The translations under genes were made by a program, and so were the position numbers. A DNA stretch of 64,000 bases, from positions 310,001 through 374,000 of the forward strand of contig BSBK01000524.1 of NCBI GenBank assembly GCA_027943335.1, given 5' to 3'. This document shows, in pieces, positions 13,255 to 26,794 of the stretch (position 1 is the first letter of the stretch; each line of letters begins with the position of its first letter). Under the pieces are notes generated by a model. That model ran no database searches. It was not told the origin of the DNA and saw nothing but the letters and a program-made list of their open reading frames with translations. The DNA comes from Chamaecyparis obtusa (taxonomy: Eukaryota; Streptophyta; Pinopsida; Cupressales; Cupressaceae).

Positions 13255-16200
13255 TGTTACTCCTAAATTTATTAAGTGTTGTCATTAGTGAAGAAAAGAT
13301 GAGTTATGATTAGTGAAGAGTTAGTGGGTGAAGAGAAAGTTAGTCAGTAAAGACACGACAAAACTGTATCATCTTAAAATGGAAGCACTTTCATGTTAAT
13401 AATGTTTAGCCCTCTTTAGGAGGTGTTTTGGGCCATTATCATGTTGTCGTCTATTTTTTGTCCCTTTTCCATCTTCTATGCCTATTTAGGGCTCTGATTG
13501 GGCCTCTCCAAGCACTATTTTTCCCACCTGGCATATTTTTAGGGGTTTTAATCCCCTAGGTCAAGGTCAACCTCAACCTTGACCTAGGTCAGGGTCGACC
13601 TTGACCTTGACCCAGGTCCCCCTTTTTCATCAGAAATTTTATCAGATGTGGGGGGGAATTCAAAAGTTTATTTTCCTACTTCTGATCAGTTGTTTCGGGT
13701 TTCAAAATGGTAAAATATTAAAATATATTTAATTTGGGTCCACTCCTAAGAGTATAGGCCTAATGGGAATTTATTTCTCATATGCCAGCCTCTTTAGAAG
13801 TTTGTGCCCTAGACTAGTATATAAGGAAGCCTTCTCCTCTCATTTGATCATGAAGTAAGAAGGAGAAAGAAGGTATACAAGGAACCAAGCGATCAATCAT
13901 AAAATCAAGAAATCAAAAAATCAAGAAGAAAGATCAAGAAATATAAGGAGGATCATCAACATCCATTCTTCTACATGCTTTCAAGCTTCCAAGTGTTCAA
14001 TCAAGGTTTTCAAGTTTTCTTCTCAAGAATTCAAGTTCTCCATTGAAGATCAAGGATTCAAGCATTCAAGCCTTTGAATGGATTTGGTTCAAGCATTCAA
14101 GATTCATCATTTAAACCCTAGATCTATCCATCATGGTGGTCTGATCTTCCTTCAAGACCATTTGTGCATCCTCAAGATTCATTCATTCTTCCTTCAAGGT
14201 GGATTCCAAGCATACAATCATGGAGGTTTTGATTTACATTTATGGTTTTTAATGCTGATTCCAAGATTTTATATTAACATACTTGTTTACATTTCAAATA
14301 CAATTGCATATCTATTGAATATCATAGATTTATTGTTAGATCTACTTCTACTACTTGCTAGCATTCTCCATTTCAATTCTATTTCAAGGTTAATCCCAAA
14401 ACCAGGGTTTGACCAAGGAAAACCCCTCATCTCAACAAAAAAACAATTTTTCTTGTAGGTATAGGTACGAAACAATGAATTACATAGAAGATTCAGATAC
14501 CCTTTTCAGAAAACTTTTGGGATCCGTGAACAAAATTTCTGTCAGAGCAGTGCAAGTCAAGGTCAACATAAAGGGGTCAAGGTCGACCTACATTTGGGTC
14601 AAGGTTGATCTGGCTTAGAAAAGAAAAATATTTCTAGGTTTTCTCCGTCTCTGTGTTTCTGTTCCAGATTTGGTTGCATAATTTCCAGAAACTCAGTATA
14701 GACACCGAAAAATAGGTATTTCTAGATCTACTATGTTATGAGGTATGTATTCTATTTTATTTGATTTCACTATTCTTTGCAACCATTTCTAGATTTATAT
14801 TCCATATCATTAGAATTTCATGTATGTGTTAAATATTGGTTTAGGGTCTCTTTTATGTGCAAACTCCCATTGTTCTAAACCCTATCCATATTTTACCTTA
14901 TTACATTTTGGTTTCTGTTACATTACAAGATAATTGTTTCATTTTATCCTAATATTTTTGATTTATTGCTTTATAATTAGATCCCCTTTCCCTCTTTATC
15001 CATAACCAATTGATTCATTTTTGCATTGATCATCTCCTTTTGGTTAATCAATTGGGATCTCCTTGTCTTGGATGAGGAGGTAATATATGTCCACAAAATT
15101 TTCCACACATCATAGATATTAAAATATATATATATACACACCTTTTATATATATTTTTATATCTTACAAAAATAATTATCGAGCATAAAGAAAAGTACTT
15201 AACTAACAGTGTATACCAAGAAGAATGGACACCAAACAAATAAAATTAACTAAGAACAATGGTTATTGAACATGAAGAGTACTAAGCAAGTATGTTAACC
15301 AAGGAAGGTAATTATCAAGAAGGAAAAACATGATAACCAAGCAGATCATGAAATACTATCAAGTGATACATGATGAATATAAAAGTTTAATTAGATTCTA
15401 TCGAGAAAGAAAATAGTTTACGAAGATCAAGGTAAATGTTAGGTAATATTTTTTGGGAATGAAACATGGTTGTAAATGATCCCAAGGCACAAATTGAACC
15501 AATGAAAATAAAGTAGATATTTCTTGGAAAGAGGAAATGAATATGGATCATTGATCTATTTTTTGAGCTTTCTAGAAGGATCCAAACCCTAGTTAGGTCA
15601 AGTAATTAGGAAGCTATAGAATTTCTACATAAGGATGAATTGAGAAAAAGATCAAGAGAGAGAAGAGAGAAAAGCCTAGAACACCGAGTAGAGACAAAGC
15701 ACTGAATGCTACCAAGAAAAGGAAGTGGATGATTTTGGTGAAATCAGTCAGAGAAAGGCAATGATACTGTAGAGAGCACAAATGATTTGACCTAGCATAC
15801 ATGTAGATGCATTATTATAGATTAGTTATTATAGGAATACATTGTTGTTTTTGTATTCTCAAATCCCACATATTGGGTAGGCTTTAACAAGATTTTTATT
15901 GTAAATATCTTAACAAAGTGCACACTTAATGAGTGTTGCAAAATCCTTTAACTAGGTAGACTTTACCAGGTCTTTTTTTTGTATTACTTCTAACTAGGTA
16001 AATCACCTGAGATGATACTTTTGTATGCTCTAACCAAGAAACCTTTATGCTTTAGTAGTGAAGGATTGTGGGTGTCATCCCCATTGTAGTTTCCCCCTCT
16101 AACCAAGGGTTTCTGCATGACCAAAATCATATGTCAAATGTTTTCATGTGTGCTATGTGTTTATGGATGAATGAGTTTACTTTAGTTAAATACTTTCATT

Positions 16201-16319
16201 CAACAAATAGTTTTTTAAGTTTTATGCATGTAAAGAAAAAGGGATAAATCAATTATTGAAGGTTAAAAGTTTTAGAAGGTTCTAACTCACCCCCCTCTCA
16301 AAACTTCAACTTTCCAACA
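13255..16319 (+). repeat. A 5' LTR, interrupted by a solo LTR
   Basis: 13255-13364 matches 41983-42090, and 15169-16319 matches about 42091-43232. The intervening 1.8 kb is a family-B solo LTR. Without it the LTR is about 1.26 kb. The end carries the C-rich tract and TTTCCAACA just before the primer site. Confidence 0.85.
13365..15168 (+). mobile_element. Solo LTR of family B
   Basis: Starts TGTATCATCTTAAAATGGAAGC and ends TATCTTACA. Flanks AAAAC (13360-13364) and AAAAT (15169-15173) look like a 5-base target duplication with one change. The body is the reverse complement of the LTRs of element B at 34000-35699 and 38948-40674, for example the shared ACTTGCTAGCATTCC segment near 14353. It also carries repeated GACCTAGGTCAAGGTCGACC-like words near 13560-13620 and a TATA-like TATATAAGG near 13820. 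The 126-codon frame at 14078-14458 is LTR sequence and not a gene. The 3' part differs more from the full element, so this is probably an older copy. Confidence 0.75.
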
Positions 16320-16321
16320 AT

Positions 16322-16333
16322 TGGTATCAGATC
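16322..16333 (+). other. A primer-binding site
   Basis: TGGTATCAGATC lies 2 bases after the CA end of the 5' LTR. It matches the iMet-type site TGGTATCAGAGC except for one base. Confidence 0.85.
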
Positions 16334-16383
16334 CAAGTCTCTTATTTAGAAGTTTAACCACTTGAGAGGGAAGATCTGAAGAA

Positions 16384-17726
16384 ATGGAGAGCTATAGGTA
16401 TGAATAGGTGATTGAGAATATAAACATGGAACTGGAACTTGCAAATGATTAGATTGATGAACTAATATGGAAGTTGAAGAATTTACTAAGCAAGAGAAAG
16501 GAGTTAGTGCATCAACTGAAAGATACTCAAGATCAGGCTGAAGAACTTGAAGAAAAATTAGAGGGAATCTTTTTTTATGAATCTAAAGTTGCTATATCAT
16601 ATTTGACTAAAAAAAAACCTTAACCGAGTAGGTAAAACCATTAAAGAGGGAACAAGAAGCTCAATCAATAAGAATGTGTGAAGTTCTAGAACAAAAGAGA
16701 AAAGATGAAGATGATAAGAGAGTGATAGAAGATGAGAAGAGGAAAATGAGTACAAGATTGTATGAGAAAGATGTGGAAATATAGAGGTTGACAAAAAATA
16801 TTTATAATATGATAGATCATTTACTCAATGTTAATCATGAGATTGCAAGGAAGATGGAAGAGAATAATGGATTAAGATCAGAAAATGAACATCTGAAGAA
16901 TGAGTAGAAAACTAAAAAAGAAACCAATGAAAGACTGAAGAGATCTAGGGAAAGTATAAGGAAACTGGATGAACAATTGAGATATCAGAGGAGACCAAGA
17001 GATATTAGTGGATTAGGATTTACCAAGGAGTCTACAACTAATAAAGGAGAGTCATCTAATCAAGACAAGAAGAGAAATGTGTACACAAATCCAAAACATA
17101 ACAAGCTAACATGTTACCACTATGGAAAACTGGGTCACACAAGAAATGTATGTAGGAGCAAGGTCAGTAAGTCATTTACTACTAAATTTGATGGATATTG
17201 TTATGAGTGAAATAAGTATGGTCATAAAGCATTTGAGTGTAGATCTAAGTTTGACATGACTCCAAGATAGCATAAATTTGATGGTTACTGCTACACATGC
17301 AATAAGTATGGACACAAATCACAAGATTGCAGATCACATAAGAAATAATTGGATACCAAATAGACAAGTAAATGCTATCAACTAGGATTACAACACAAGG
17401 ATTACTTGTACATCTTGTGGAAGATATGGTCACTTGAAAAAAATTATAGAAGATTGCACATGGGAGGAAATAATGGTACTTGGAAGACTCCTGGCATGGC
17501 ATGTTCTCATTGTCACAAGGTCGGTCACTTGAGAAAAGACTATAGGTACCAAAAATATGCCCCCAATGATGAAAACTCTAAAGGAAAAGGTACAGTAAAT
17601 GTTGATGAGATTCACAATCAGATGAACATAATATGGAAAAGAAAGATTAAAGATAGTGGAACATTGGATGGATCAGGTAGTGACACCTCATCCTCTGGAT
17701 TGGGTGACTCCAATACTACAAACTAA
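16384..17726 (+). pseudogene. A gag-like coiled-coil / zinc-knuckle protein (decayed)
   Basis: Begins MESYRYE and runs through a strongly helical, charged region (16400-16980) broken by several stops. Five zinc-knuckle-like motifs follow: CYHYGKLGHTRNVC (about 17113-17154), a degenerate NKYGHKAFEC (about 17215-17241), CYTCNKYGHKSQDC (about 17290-17331), CTSCGRYGHLKKNY (about 17410-17451) and CSHCHKVGHLRKDY (about 17503-17544). Five knuckles is more than the one or two usual in Copia gags. As in E1, no standard capsid domain is visible. The gene ends shortly after a Ser/Asp-rich tail (17650-17726). Point stops show this copy is dead. Confidence 0.68.
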
Positions 17727-18218
17727 ACCATACATGTAGGTATGGGAACTATATTTGAATTGTTTTAATATATCAGTTCCTCACAATCATGAACTAATAT
17801 CCAAATCAACATATGGAAAGATGCAATAGGATAAATCTAATAATTGTGAAAGTTAGTATGGTTGGTAAGAATAACCGAGTAAGTTGAATGTTTGGTAGAA
17901 AAATATTCAGTAACTGAGAAAAGATTGGTAGTTGATATGATTACTAGTTAGTTGGTAGGAGAAAAAACATTTATTGCATATTACTGAACCCTAAATGCCT
18001 TTTTCAGAATAAATACAATGTTAGGCATTTCATTTGATAAACTGCATTCGAAGAGCATTGAAGAGTGATTTGAGTGATTTCAATGAAAATTTGAATCTTG
18101 AGCTGAAACAAGTGAATTAGTTAGTAGTTTGAGCTATTTGAGTAATCTGGTGAAAGAATTTGAACAAGCCCAAGCTATTTAACTATTACCCAACAAAGCC
18201 CTAATCAATCAAATCGAC
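17727..18218 (+). other. A spacer between gag-like region and ORF2
   Basis: About 490 bases with no supported frame, in the same place as the E1 spacer at 6481-6914. Nothing specific could be identified. Confidence 0.4.
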
Positions 18219-19837
18219 ATGGCATCAATTTTGACACAATCCAAGGCACCCAAGGTTACTAAAGCTATTATGATAAAGAACATAGACTATGAAGAGCCAA
18301 ATTACAAGTTATATCCAGAAATATTGGGAAAATTGATGAGATTTGAGTGCTTTCATCATTTCCTCTAAGGGTTTTATTGGTTTGAGATATCATATCATAT
18401 ATTCATTGCAAGATTTTTGAGATATGTGAGAAGAAGATTCAAGATGCATATAAGGCATTGTGTGTGAATGGAAAATTGAAAGAAGAGAACAAACATTTGG
18501 AAATGAAGGTTTTGACTCATTCCATCCATTTCCCAAAGGTTTACAAAGATGAATGGATAAGAATTATTCTTAGCCGAGTGCACAAACAATCAATGTGGCT
18601 CGATGGACCTATCAAGATAACTAAGGATGTTATGCATATGGTCACTAGATATCTGATTGGAAAGAAAGAAAAAGTATTAAGAGTGGCACCAAAGGCAGGA
18701 ATAGAGAAGCATACTAGAGAAACATGGGACAATTGAGGTCTCTAAGTGTCTACAATCAATGATGAAAAAACTAAGTTTTCCACATGTGTTAATGCCTACA
18801 AAATCTATCAATCTAGCAGACCGAATAGTGTATCATGTGGAGCCATTGACTTAGCATTCAAAATTGTGAATAAAGGTTTCAAAGTTGACCTAGTTGAGAT
18901 ACTTTTGAAGAAACTAGAAGACAATATGCATACTATCTGAGTTTCCAAGACCAAAAATTTGGAATATGGATCATTATTGGTATGTATCTTCTTCTACATG
19001 CAAAATTTATTTCCTATAATCGGTGATGTGAGTTGGAATATAGATAGGCCTATTATTTATCACATTAGTGATTATATCAATGGTTTGGGTGAGAATTTTG
19101 ATAAAGTAATGAGTGAATATTTTGAGCATTTTAAGACTAGAATGCATCAAATATATAAGATTCCCCCATAGCTAGTTGAGAACTACAAAGACACAATTTG
19201 TTTCCTAGCTGATACAGACACGTGTTTAATCAAAGATGTAGAACTGAGAAGTTCATGGCTAAAACATATTAAAGTTTCATAAGTTAAATGATGAGGATAA
19301 GTTGAAAATTGAAGAAGCAACTATTGATTCAATGTAAAAATTCAGAATTGTACCTATGGAACTTGTAGGGAAGATACCCGAGGAGCTATATGACAGAATA
19401 AGTGCAAGATGTAGATATGCACTAAATAGTGAAATAAAAATAAGGGAGAGATCATTGGTCATATCAGTACCAACATTATCAATACAAGAAATTGATGAAG
19501 CCAAAATAAATCACAAGAAGAGATTCATGATTAAGAAGAGATCATTGAGAATCTTGAGAGGAAGGATACAAGAAGTGGAAGATGAAAGCCACACAAGATG
19601 GAAGAAAATATTTAAAATTGATGAACCTGAAAAGGTAGAAATTTTAGATACTGAGTTATCTATTGATACACAAGTAGTAAATCTAGAAGAAGACCCCAAG
19701 GACACTATAAATAAAGTAATTGATGATATTCCTCACATGGTCAGTAACATAGAAGAAGAGGTTATAATAGAGGACATCACTGGATAGGATCCAAATGAAA
19801 CTGTAAATAAGGATCAAGATGTCATGGACACTACCGA
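18219..19837 (+). pseudogene. A ORF2, 5' part (uncharacterised; interrupted by CACTA D)
   Basis: Starts MASILTQSKAPKVTKAI. Stops and frame changes occur, but blocks shared with E1 ORF2 are clear: DEWIRIILSRVHKQSMWLDG with KITKDVMHMVTRY (18551-18650), and VENYKDTICFLADTDTC (about 19174-19226). A charged region follows (19356-19787). The frame is cut at 19837 where D is inserted and resumes at 33763. I cannot assign a function. A conserved role for the element is inferred from the match to E1. Confidence 0.65.
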
Positions 19838-19863
19838 CACTAGTACATTTTGCACCATTTTTC
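19838..19863 (+). repeat. CACTA D left terminal inverted repeat
   Basis: CACTAGTACATTTTGCACC... pairs imperfectly with the right end at 33734-33759. The CACTA start and the ATTTTTC end of the repeat are conserved in both. Confidence 0.8.
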
Positions 19864-20260
19864 GATGCACTATTGGTCAAATTTTCTACCCAACTCGGTT
19901 GAATGGTTGACCAAATGGTTCATCGCTATTATTTGCATTGAAATATCAACCCATTTCTGAAACAGTCAAAAGATCGACACAAATATTAGTCAAAAACAAG
20001 GGAAATCTAGGCCGAAAATAACATTGGCAAGTGTTGGTGTATTGGTTGATCTTTCAACCAATATAAATTAATATTGGTCAAAAAAAATTTCACACCGACC
20101 AGGATACCAAACCTGTGATGGTCATATTTCGACCACATTTGGTTGAAATATTTAGTATCTCCAACTAGGATGCCAAACCCGTGACACCACATTTTGACAT
20201 AGAATGGTCAATTTTAGGCCAGACTTTCGACGCAGGGGGGTCAAAATTTTGATGCAATGT
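19864..20260. repeat. CACTA D left subterminal repeat array
   Basis: Repeated words built on TTGGTCAA, TTGACC, TCGACC and GGTCAAAATTT occur in both orientations. Examples lie near 19872, 19906, 20041, 20072, 20120, 20206 and 20240. In characterised CACTA elements such arrays bind the regulatory transposase protein. Confidence 0.65.
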
Positions 20261-20277
20261 GGAGTTTTAAAAAAAAA

Positions 20278-20346
20278 TGAAGATAAATATCCAGACTAAT
20301 CACCAACAACATCCTGATTGGTGATTAGTCTAGATATTTATCTTCA
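20278..20346. repeat. Short perfect-like hairpin in D
   Basis: A 27-28-base arm TGAAGATAAATATC...CACCA pairs with 20319-20346 around a 14-base loop. The right arm and next 60 bases (to about 20400) recur in diverged form at about 25196-25257 (TTGTTGCCAGTGGGTC shared), so this block was duplicated within D. Confidence 0.7.
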
Positions 20347-20499
20347 GGTGTCCACAATTATTCTACTGCTTGTTGCCAGTGGGTCCCTGCTCGTTCTATA
20401 TTCCAGACTACTTTGGGCTCTAGCAATCCATCTGCTTTGCTCTACGTGAAACTACAGGTTTTTTCATTTTGTTTGAACTATTTGAGAGATAGGCTCTGA

Positions 20500-22590
<2,091 letters not shown>

Positions 22591-22615
22591 TATTTGCTAA
22601 GATGATTTCCCCCAC

Positions 22616-22876
22616 CAAGATGATGTGCATCCATTTTATGGAGATCTGCTAAATTTTTTATATGATAAAGATCACTACAAGTTGGCCCTTGGCCAAATCA
22701 ATATTGCTCGCAATCTCATTGCCAAAGTGTCCAAAGACTATGTTAGGCTAATAAAATATGGGGATTCTCTTTGCCACTGCAAATCTTTGAAGGTTGTTGC
22801 ACTTGGATGAATATGTACAATTGTCAAGAGAATTGGACCGAGTTTGGCTTACCTCAAACAGTTGAGGCAACATATG
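22616..22876 (+). pseudogene. NOG1: NOG1 (nucleolar GTP-binding protein) exon fragment
   Basis: Reads [40 protein letters not shown] and [23 protein letters not shown] stop at 22808-22810 sits where an Arg codon (CGA) is expected. The frame continues ICTIVKRIGPSLAYLKQLRQ HM to 22876. This is the N-terminal helical region just before the GTPase domain of NOG1, a 60S ribosome-assembly GTPase of the nucleolus. The match stops at a GT (22877), consistent with an exon-intron border and therefore genomic DNA capture. It lies about 80 bases after the end of CDC48 copy 2 on the same strand. No GTPase motifs are present, so it is only a fragment. Confidence 0.88.
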
Positions 22877-24261
22877 GTTATGTTCTTTTTTCTATCTATT
22901 TGGTTTTCACTACATGTCGTTCCTTGGGATATCTTGCAAGGGTTCTATAAATTGATGGTCTATATTTTGGTGGGTGTCTTGTATGGGCCTATGAACTTTT
23001 TTATCTTGTCTTTTTTTTCAATCCTACAACTAGATTTTGATACGTGGATTTCTTGTAAGGAACTTTGATACTTCCATTTCAGTAGTTCTTCATATGATAG
23101 TTTTCTATGCAGTCCCCAGTCTAGGATTTATTTGTAGATTTTTTATATCAATATTAAAAGAATTAATTTAGTTAAATAAAGCTTTATGTCCCAAACACAA
23201 TGACAACTAGGATGTGAATTTAATCTTTCTGGCAACTAAAGAGTCAAAAAATATAACAGCTGGTTCAATATAACCTACAACTTTGTCCATGTAAGAGTTG
23301 AACTCTAAAATTTATGGTATGAAGACCTGCAACTTGTAGCTAAGAATATGATACTGAATAATTATGACTTATTTAAAAAATTTGGGAAAACTTAACCATT
23401 TTTGTAGCGATTACTTAAAAAAAAGTATACCTAATTGATGACTCAATATTTGTAACCTCTTAGAAACTTTTCCTTTCCACTTCAATATCTTTCCTTGATA
23501 ATTCTTGATCTCCTTAGAACCACTAGAAAAAAACAATGACAAAAAAACTTGCTACTTTAGAAAATTGCATCAATACTTAACTTAAACATTACAGTCATGA
23601 AGGGTGTAACAAAATCTGATATGCTAATAGACAAACTCATTTTGCACAAAATGGCATTAAGCATGGATTTTGGTTTACATGTGGTACATCAATTCCTTCA
23701 TTGAAGACATTATCTATTACATTTATAATTGTTTATTTAGGTTCCATAGCACTAGCATATACACAAAAATAATCTGTATTTAAAAAAAAATGGACACTAC
23801 ATATATATAAAAATACATGATAAAAAAAAAAGAGGCCACTGAGGACAATTGCACAGGTCTCCAAAAACAACATTACCCAACTCTTTCTCTCAAGCCAAAG
23901 ACTCAGTGTGTTCAATTGCCCAGATTAGCAGTCAATTCTATGTTGAGTATATCTATCAGGCCTTCCTGCAATTTGAATGAATTAAGAATAGAAGATAGGA
24001 ACTGATTTAACACTTCACCTACTCAAAAACACAAACCAATGAAATAATCCACATTAGGCCAAGAGAGGTTGATGCATTTAGTATGAGAATACTTACACAA
24101 AATGAAGTCGAATCATGCCAGACAATGACTATGAGAAGTTGACTATTGGCCCTTCTAGTTTTTTATTTGATAGTTGCCTAACAATGACACATTCAAAATT
24201 CACTTATGAGCAAAGACCTAAAATGAATGAAATTGATTAAATAATGAAGGTATGTTAGTTT
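22877..24261. other. Non-coding part of D after NOG1
   Basis: The first 200 bases are T-rich and intron-like (perhaps NOG1 intron). The rest is AT-rich with no recognised frame, terminal repeat or hairpin. Confidence 0.45.
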
Positions 24262-24350
24262 GAGCTTCACTTGGTTTCGAGAATACTTTAATATTCTCTA
24301 CTTAACAAGGCCAACTACATGAAGATGGAAGCTCATCTGGCCTCACCCCC
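24262..24350 (+). repeat. Dispersed direct repeat, copy 1 of 2
   Basis: GAGCTTCACTTGGTTTCGAG... through GGAAGCTCATCTGGCC recurs with a few changes at about 26038-26122. The two copies share an ATTCTCTACTTAACA core. Origin unknown; duplication within D is likely. Confidence 0.65.
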
Positions 24351-24516
24351 CTCCCCCTAACATCAATCTAAATTCCCCATTAACATATAATTACACACTT
24401 CATTCATCCATTTATGAACTATAATATTCAATCAATACAATCACATAACATCCATTAATATGATATAACATTCATTAATACACAACACTAATCAAGAATT
24501 CATTAACACATAAAAT

Positions 24517-24850
24517 TGTTGGCAAAATGGTCAGCGCTCCCCTCAGGATTCATGACATGGCTTAACTGCCTCCTGTGTCTTCTATAAGTCTAGTGGTTGT
24601 ATTAGGCATTAAAAGGTCAATCTTTTGGTGCAACAACAACCACTACTTGTAACAAGTGGTATAAGAGCTTGGTCATAGGTTTGAATCCCCTCGGGTAATG
24701 CTGAGGGGGAGATTGTTGGCAAAATGGTCAACGCTCCTTTCAGGATTCGTGACATGGCTTAACCGCCTCCTGTGTCTTCTATAAGTCTAGTGGTTGTATT
24801 GGGCATTAAAAGGTCAATTTTTGGTGCAACGGCAACCACTACTTGTAACA
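24517..24850 (+). mobile_element. TRIM (miniature LTR retrotransposon), 334 bp
   Basis: Two direct repeats of about 138 bp (24517-24654 and 24714-24850) begin TGTTGGCAAAATGGTCA and end TACTTGTAACA. Immediately after the first, TGGTATAAGAGC (24657-24668) matches the iMet primer site with one change. Immediately before the second is the purine tract GAGGGGGAGA. The flanks are AAAAT on the left and AAAAAT on the right, a likely 5-base target duplication. No coding capacity. This is the full definition of a TRIM and it appears structurally complete. It must move using enzymes from another element. Confidence 0.88.
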
Positions 24851-24888
24851 AAAAATACTCATTAAAATGACATATAATATAATTAACT

Positions 24889-25151
24889 GATGAGGATTTC
24901 CCAGAAATCCCAATATAATAAATATGGTGAAGAAAAAACTAAAGAAGAGTCAATGTAGAAATTATTACTATTTTGCATGATGCTACTACTAGCCTCACCA
25001 TGATGTCCATGACCAGGTAATTGATATGTCCTCTTCAACATCTCCTCAATTGGATTTACATCTTCCAAAATAGTAATAATTTTTGCATTACTCTTTTTAG
25101 TTTTTTCTTCACCATATTTAATATATTAGGGATTTCTGGGATATCCTCATC
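24889..25151. repeat. Foldback with 87-base arms in D
   Basis: 24889-24975 (GATGAGGATTTCCCAGAAATCC...) pairs with 25066-25151 around a loop of about 90 bases. On the minus strand the right arm and its flank read as coding-like sequence (AIAVDTDEDIPEIPN, then VKKKLKRV). A third copy of the same sequence occurs at about 26795-26925, so the arms probably derive from a duplicated, unidentified exon. Confidence 0.75.
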
Positions 25152-25270
25152 TGTATCTACAGCTATTGCCTCTATTGTTGCAGGTGATTTTTCCCTATCT
25201 GATGTTTATCTTTAGGTTTCCACACTTGTTCTATTTCTTGTTGCCAGTGGGTCACAGTCAGTGATTGTGA

Positions 25271-25898
25271 GAGCCCTGTTTTGGCACTAGTCATGTAGTA
25301 CAAGCACTAGAATTGAGTTTTTTAGCACGGGCTGGGAAATTTTTGTATATCAACATGTGATAGAGTTTGGGGATTTTTTAGTATTTAAATACATCTGTGG
25401 GATGTATTTCAGAGTTAGGATATATGGGAAGAATGGCTGTGAAAAAGATATTTCTATTTTTCATTCTGAGAAGATCTAGAGTGATTTTGTCACAGAGGAA
25501 ATGCCCTAATCCTTCAAAAAGTTCTATTTTGATGAGTTCTGATCACTTGAGGGACAAAAAATTATCTATTGAGTTGAAAAGAAAATCAAGTGATCAACAG
25601 ATAATTTTTTGTCCCTCAAGTTATCAAAAATCATCGAAATAGCACTTTTTGAAGGATTAGGGCATTTCCTCTGTGACTCAAAATCACTTTGTATCTTCTC
25701 AGAATGAAAAATAGAAATATCTTTTTCACAGCCATTCTTCCCATATATCCAAACTTTGAAATGCATCCCATAGATGTATTTAAATACTAAAAAATTCCCA
25801 AACTCTATCACATGTTGATATACAAAAATTTCCCAGCCCATGCCAAAAAACTCAATTCTAGTGCTTGTACTACATGACTGGTGCCAAAACATGGCTCT
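25271..25898. pseudogene. Inverted duplication of a B3-domain exon (long hairpin)
   Basis: Arms of about 300 bases (25271-25570 and 25599-25898) are near reverse complements around a loop of about 28 bases. The left arm on the plus strand and the right arm on the minus strand both read as half of a plant B3 DNA-binding domain: GWEIFVYQHVIEFG, then FLVFKYI, then RIYGKNGCEKDI or WIYGKNGCEKDI. B3 domains are found in plant transcription factors (REM/VRN1, ARF, LAV groups); this layout is most like REM/VRN1, which is an inference. The left copy stops after FHSEKI. A transcript crossing both arms would fold into a long double-stranded RNA. The 122-codon minus frame at 25566-25934 is the right arm plus flank, not an independent gene. 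Confidence 0.82.
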
Positions 25899-26037
25899 CC
25901 AAAAACTCTTTTGTTGCTTCAACTTCTTCTCCATCGTATAATGATGGTGTGAGATGTCTTTCCACTAGGATGCCTTGTCTGAATACACCTCCCGCATGGG
26001 AATGGAATCCCTTCGTAATCCCTTTATTAAATTATTG

Positions 26038-26122
26038 AGCTTCTCTTTGTTTCGAGAATAGTTTAACATTCTCTACTTAACAGGGCCAACCACATGAAGG
26101 TGGAAGCTCACCTGGCCCCTCC
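26038..26122 (+). repeat. Dispersed direct repeat, copy 2 of 2
   Basis: Matches 24262-24350 (GAGCTTCTCTTTGTTTCGAGA ... GGAAGCTCACCTGGCC). It lies between the B3 hairpin and the next foldback. Confidence 0.65.
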
Positions 26123-26127
26123 TAGGA

Positions 26128-26216
26128 GACTCTTATGACCCTTTATGACATTTTAAGACCTCTAAGATGTATTCTTAGGGATCGTAAATGGTCGTAAAGG
26201 GTCATAAGGGGTCCTG
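26128..26216. repeat. Short imperfect hairpin
   Basis: ACTCTTATGACCCTTTATGA near 26129 pairs with TCGTAAAGGGTCATAAGGGGT near 26190-26212. The arms are about 22 bases with a loop of about 40 bases. Confidence 0.5.
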
Positions 26217-26235
26217 AGACACAACAGTTGAGAAA

Positions 26236-26456
26236 CATAATTATAGGCATCATGGTCACATTTTTTTGGAGACAATGTAATTGAGTGGTATACCTAGACA
26301 ATGGAGAGAAACTTTTTCACCTCCAGTTCCAGGTTGTTCTACATGCTACAGTGTCAACTTGGAATCGGAGGAGCAGAGGTTGCACTCCATTTTCATCGGT
26401 ATACAACTCAATTATGTTGTCTCCAAAAAAATGTGACCATGATGCCTACAATTATG
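26236..26456. repeat. Foldback with 59-base arms in D
   Basis: 26236-26294 (CATAATTATAGGCATCATGG...) is nearly the exact reverse complement of 26399-26456. The inner 100 bases pair only partly. It may be a MITE-like element or a further inverted gene fragment; the family is unknown. Confidence 0.75.
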
Positions 26457-26794
26457 CTTGTCAGCTATTGTGAAATCTTTTGTAGTGTGGCCTTTGTTGC
26501 CTTTGATGTGTCCTGCAACCTATGAAAAGTTTGAAATATGTTACATGATATAGATATAAAGATCACTAATTAGTGCATTATTACATTCTACTAGTAGTTA
26601 ATACTATTACATACCTTCTTCTCTCATTTTCTGGTGTAATTCCTCTTTGAGTATCCCCTTTCTCCTTTGCATCCAAAATGCACTCATTCCAATCCCTCAC
26701 TAGAATAAAGGGAGGACACTCATACTTTGGGTTCTAGACGAGACTCCTTCTATATGATTCCCTCATAGTCTTAAGATGTTTGGCAACTAATAAT

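Noticed and set aside
14078..14458. A 126-codon gene
   Set aside because: It lies within the family-B solo LTR; the corresponding region of the other LTR copies has no conserved protein.
25566..25934. An independent minus-strand B3 gene
   Set aside because: It is one arm of a 300-base inverted duplication, with only half a B3 domain and no other exons.
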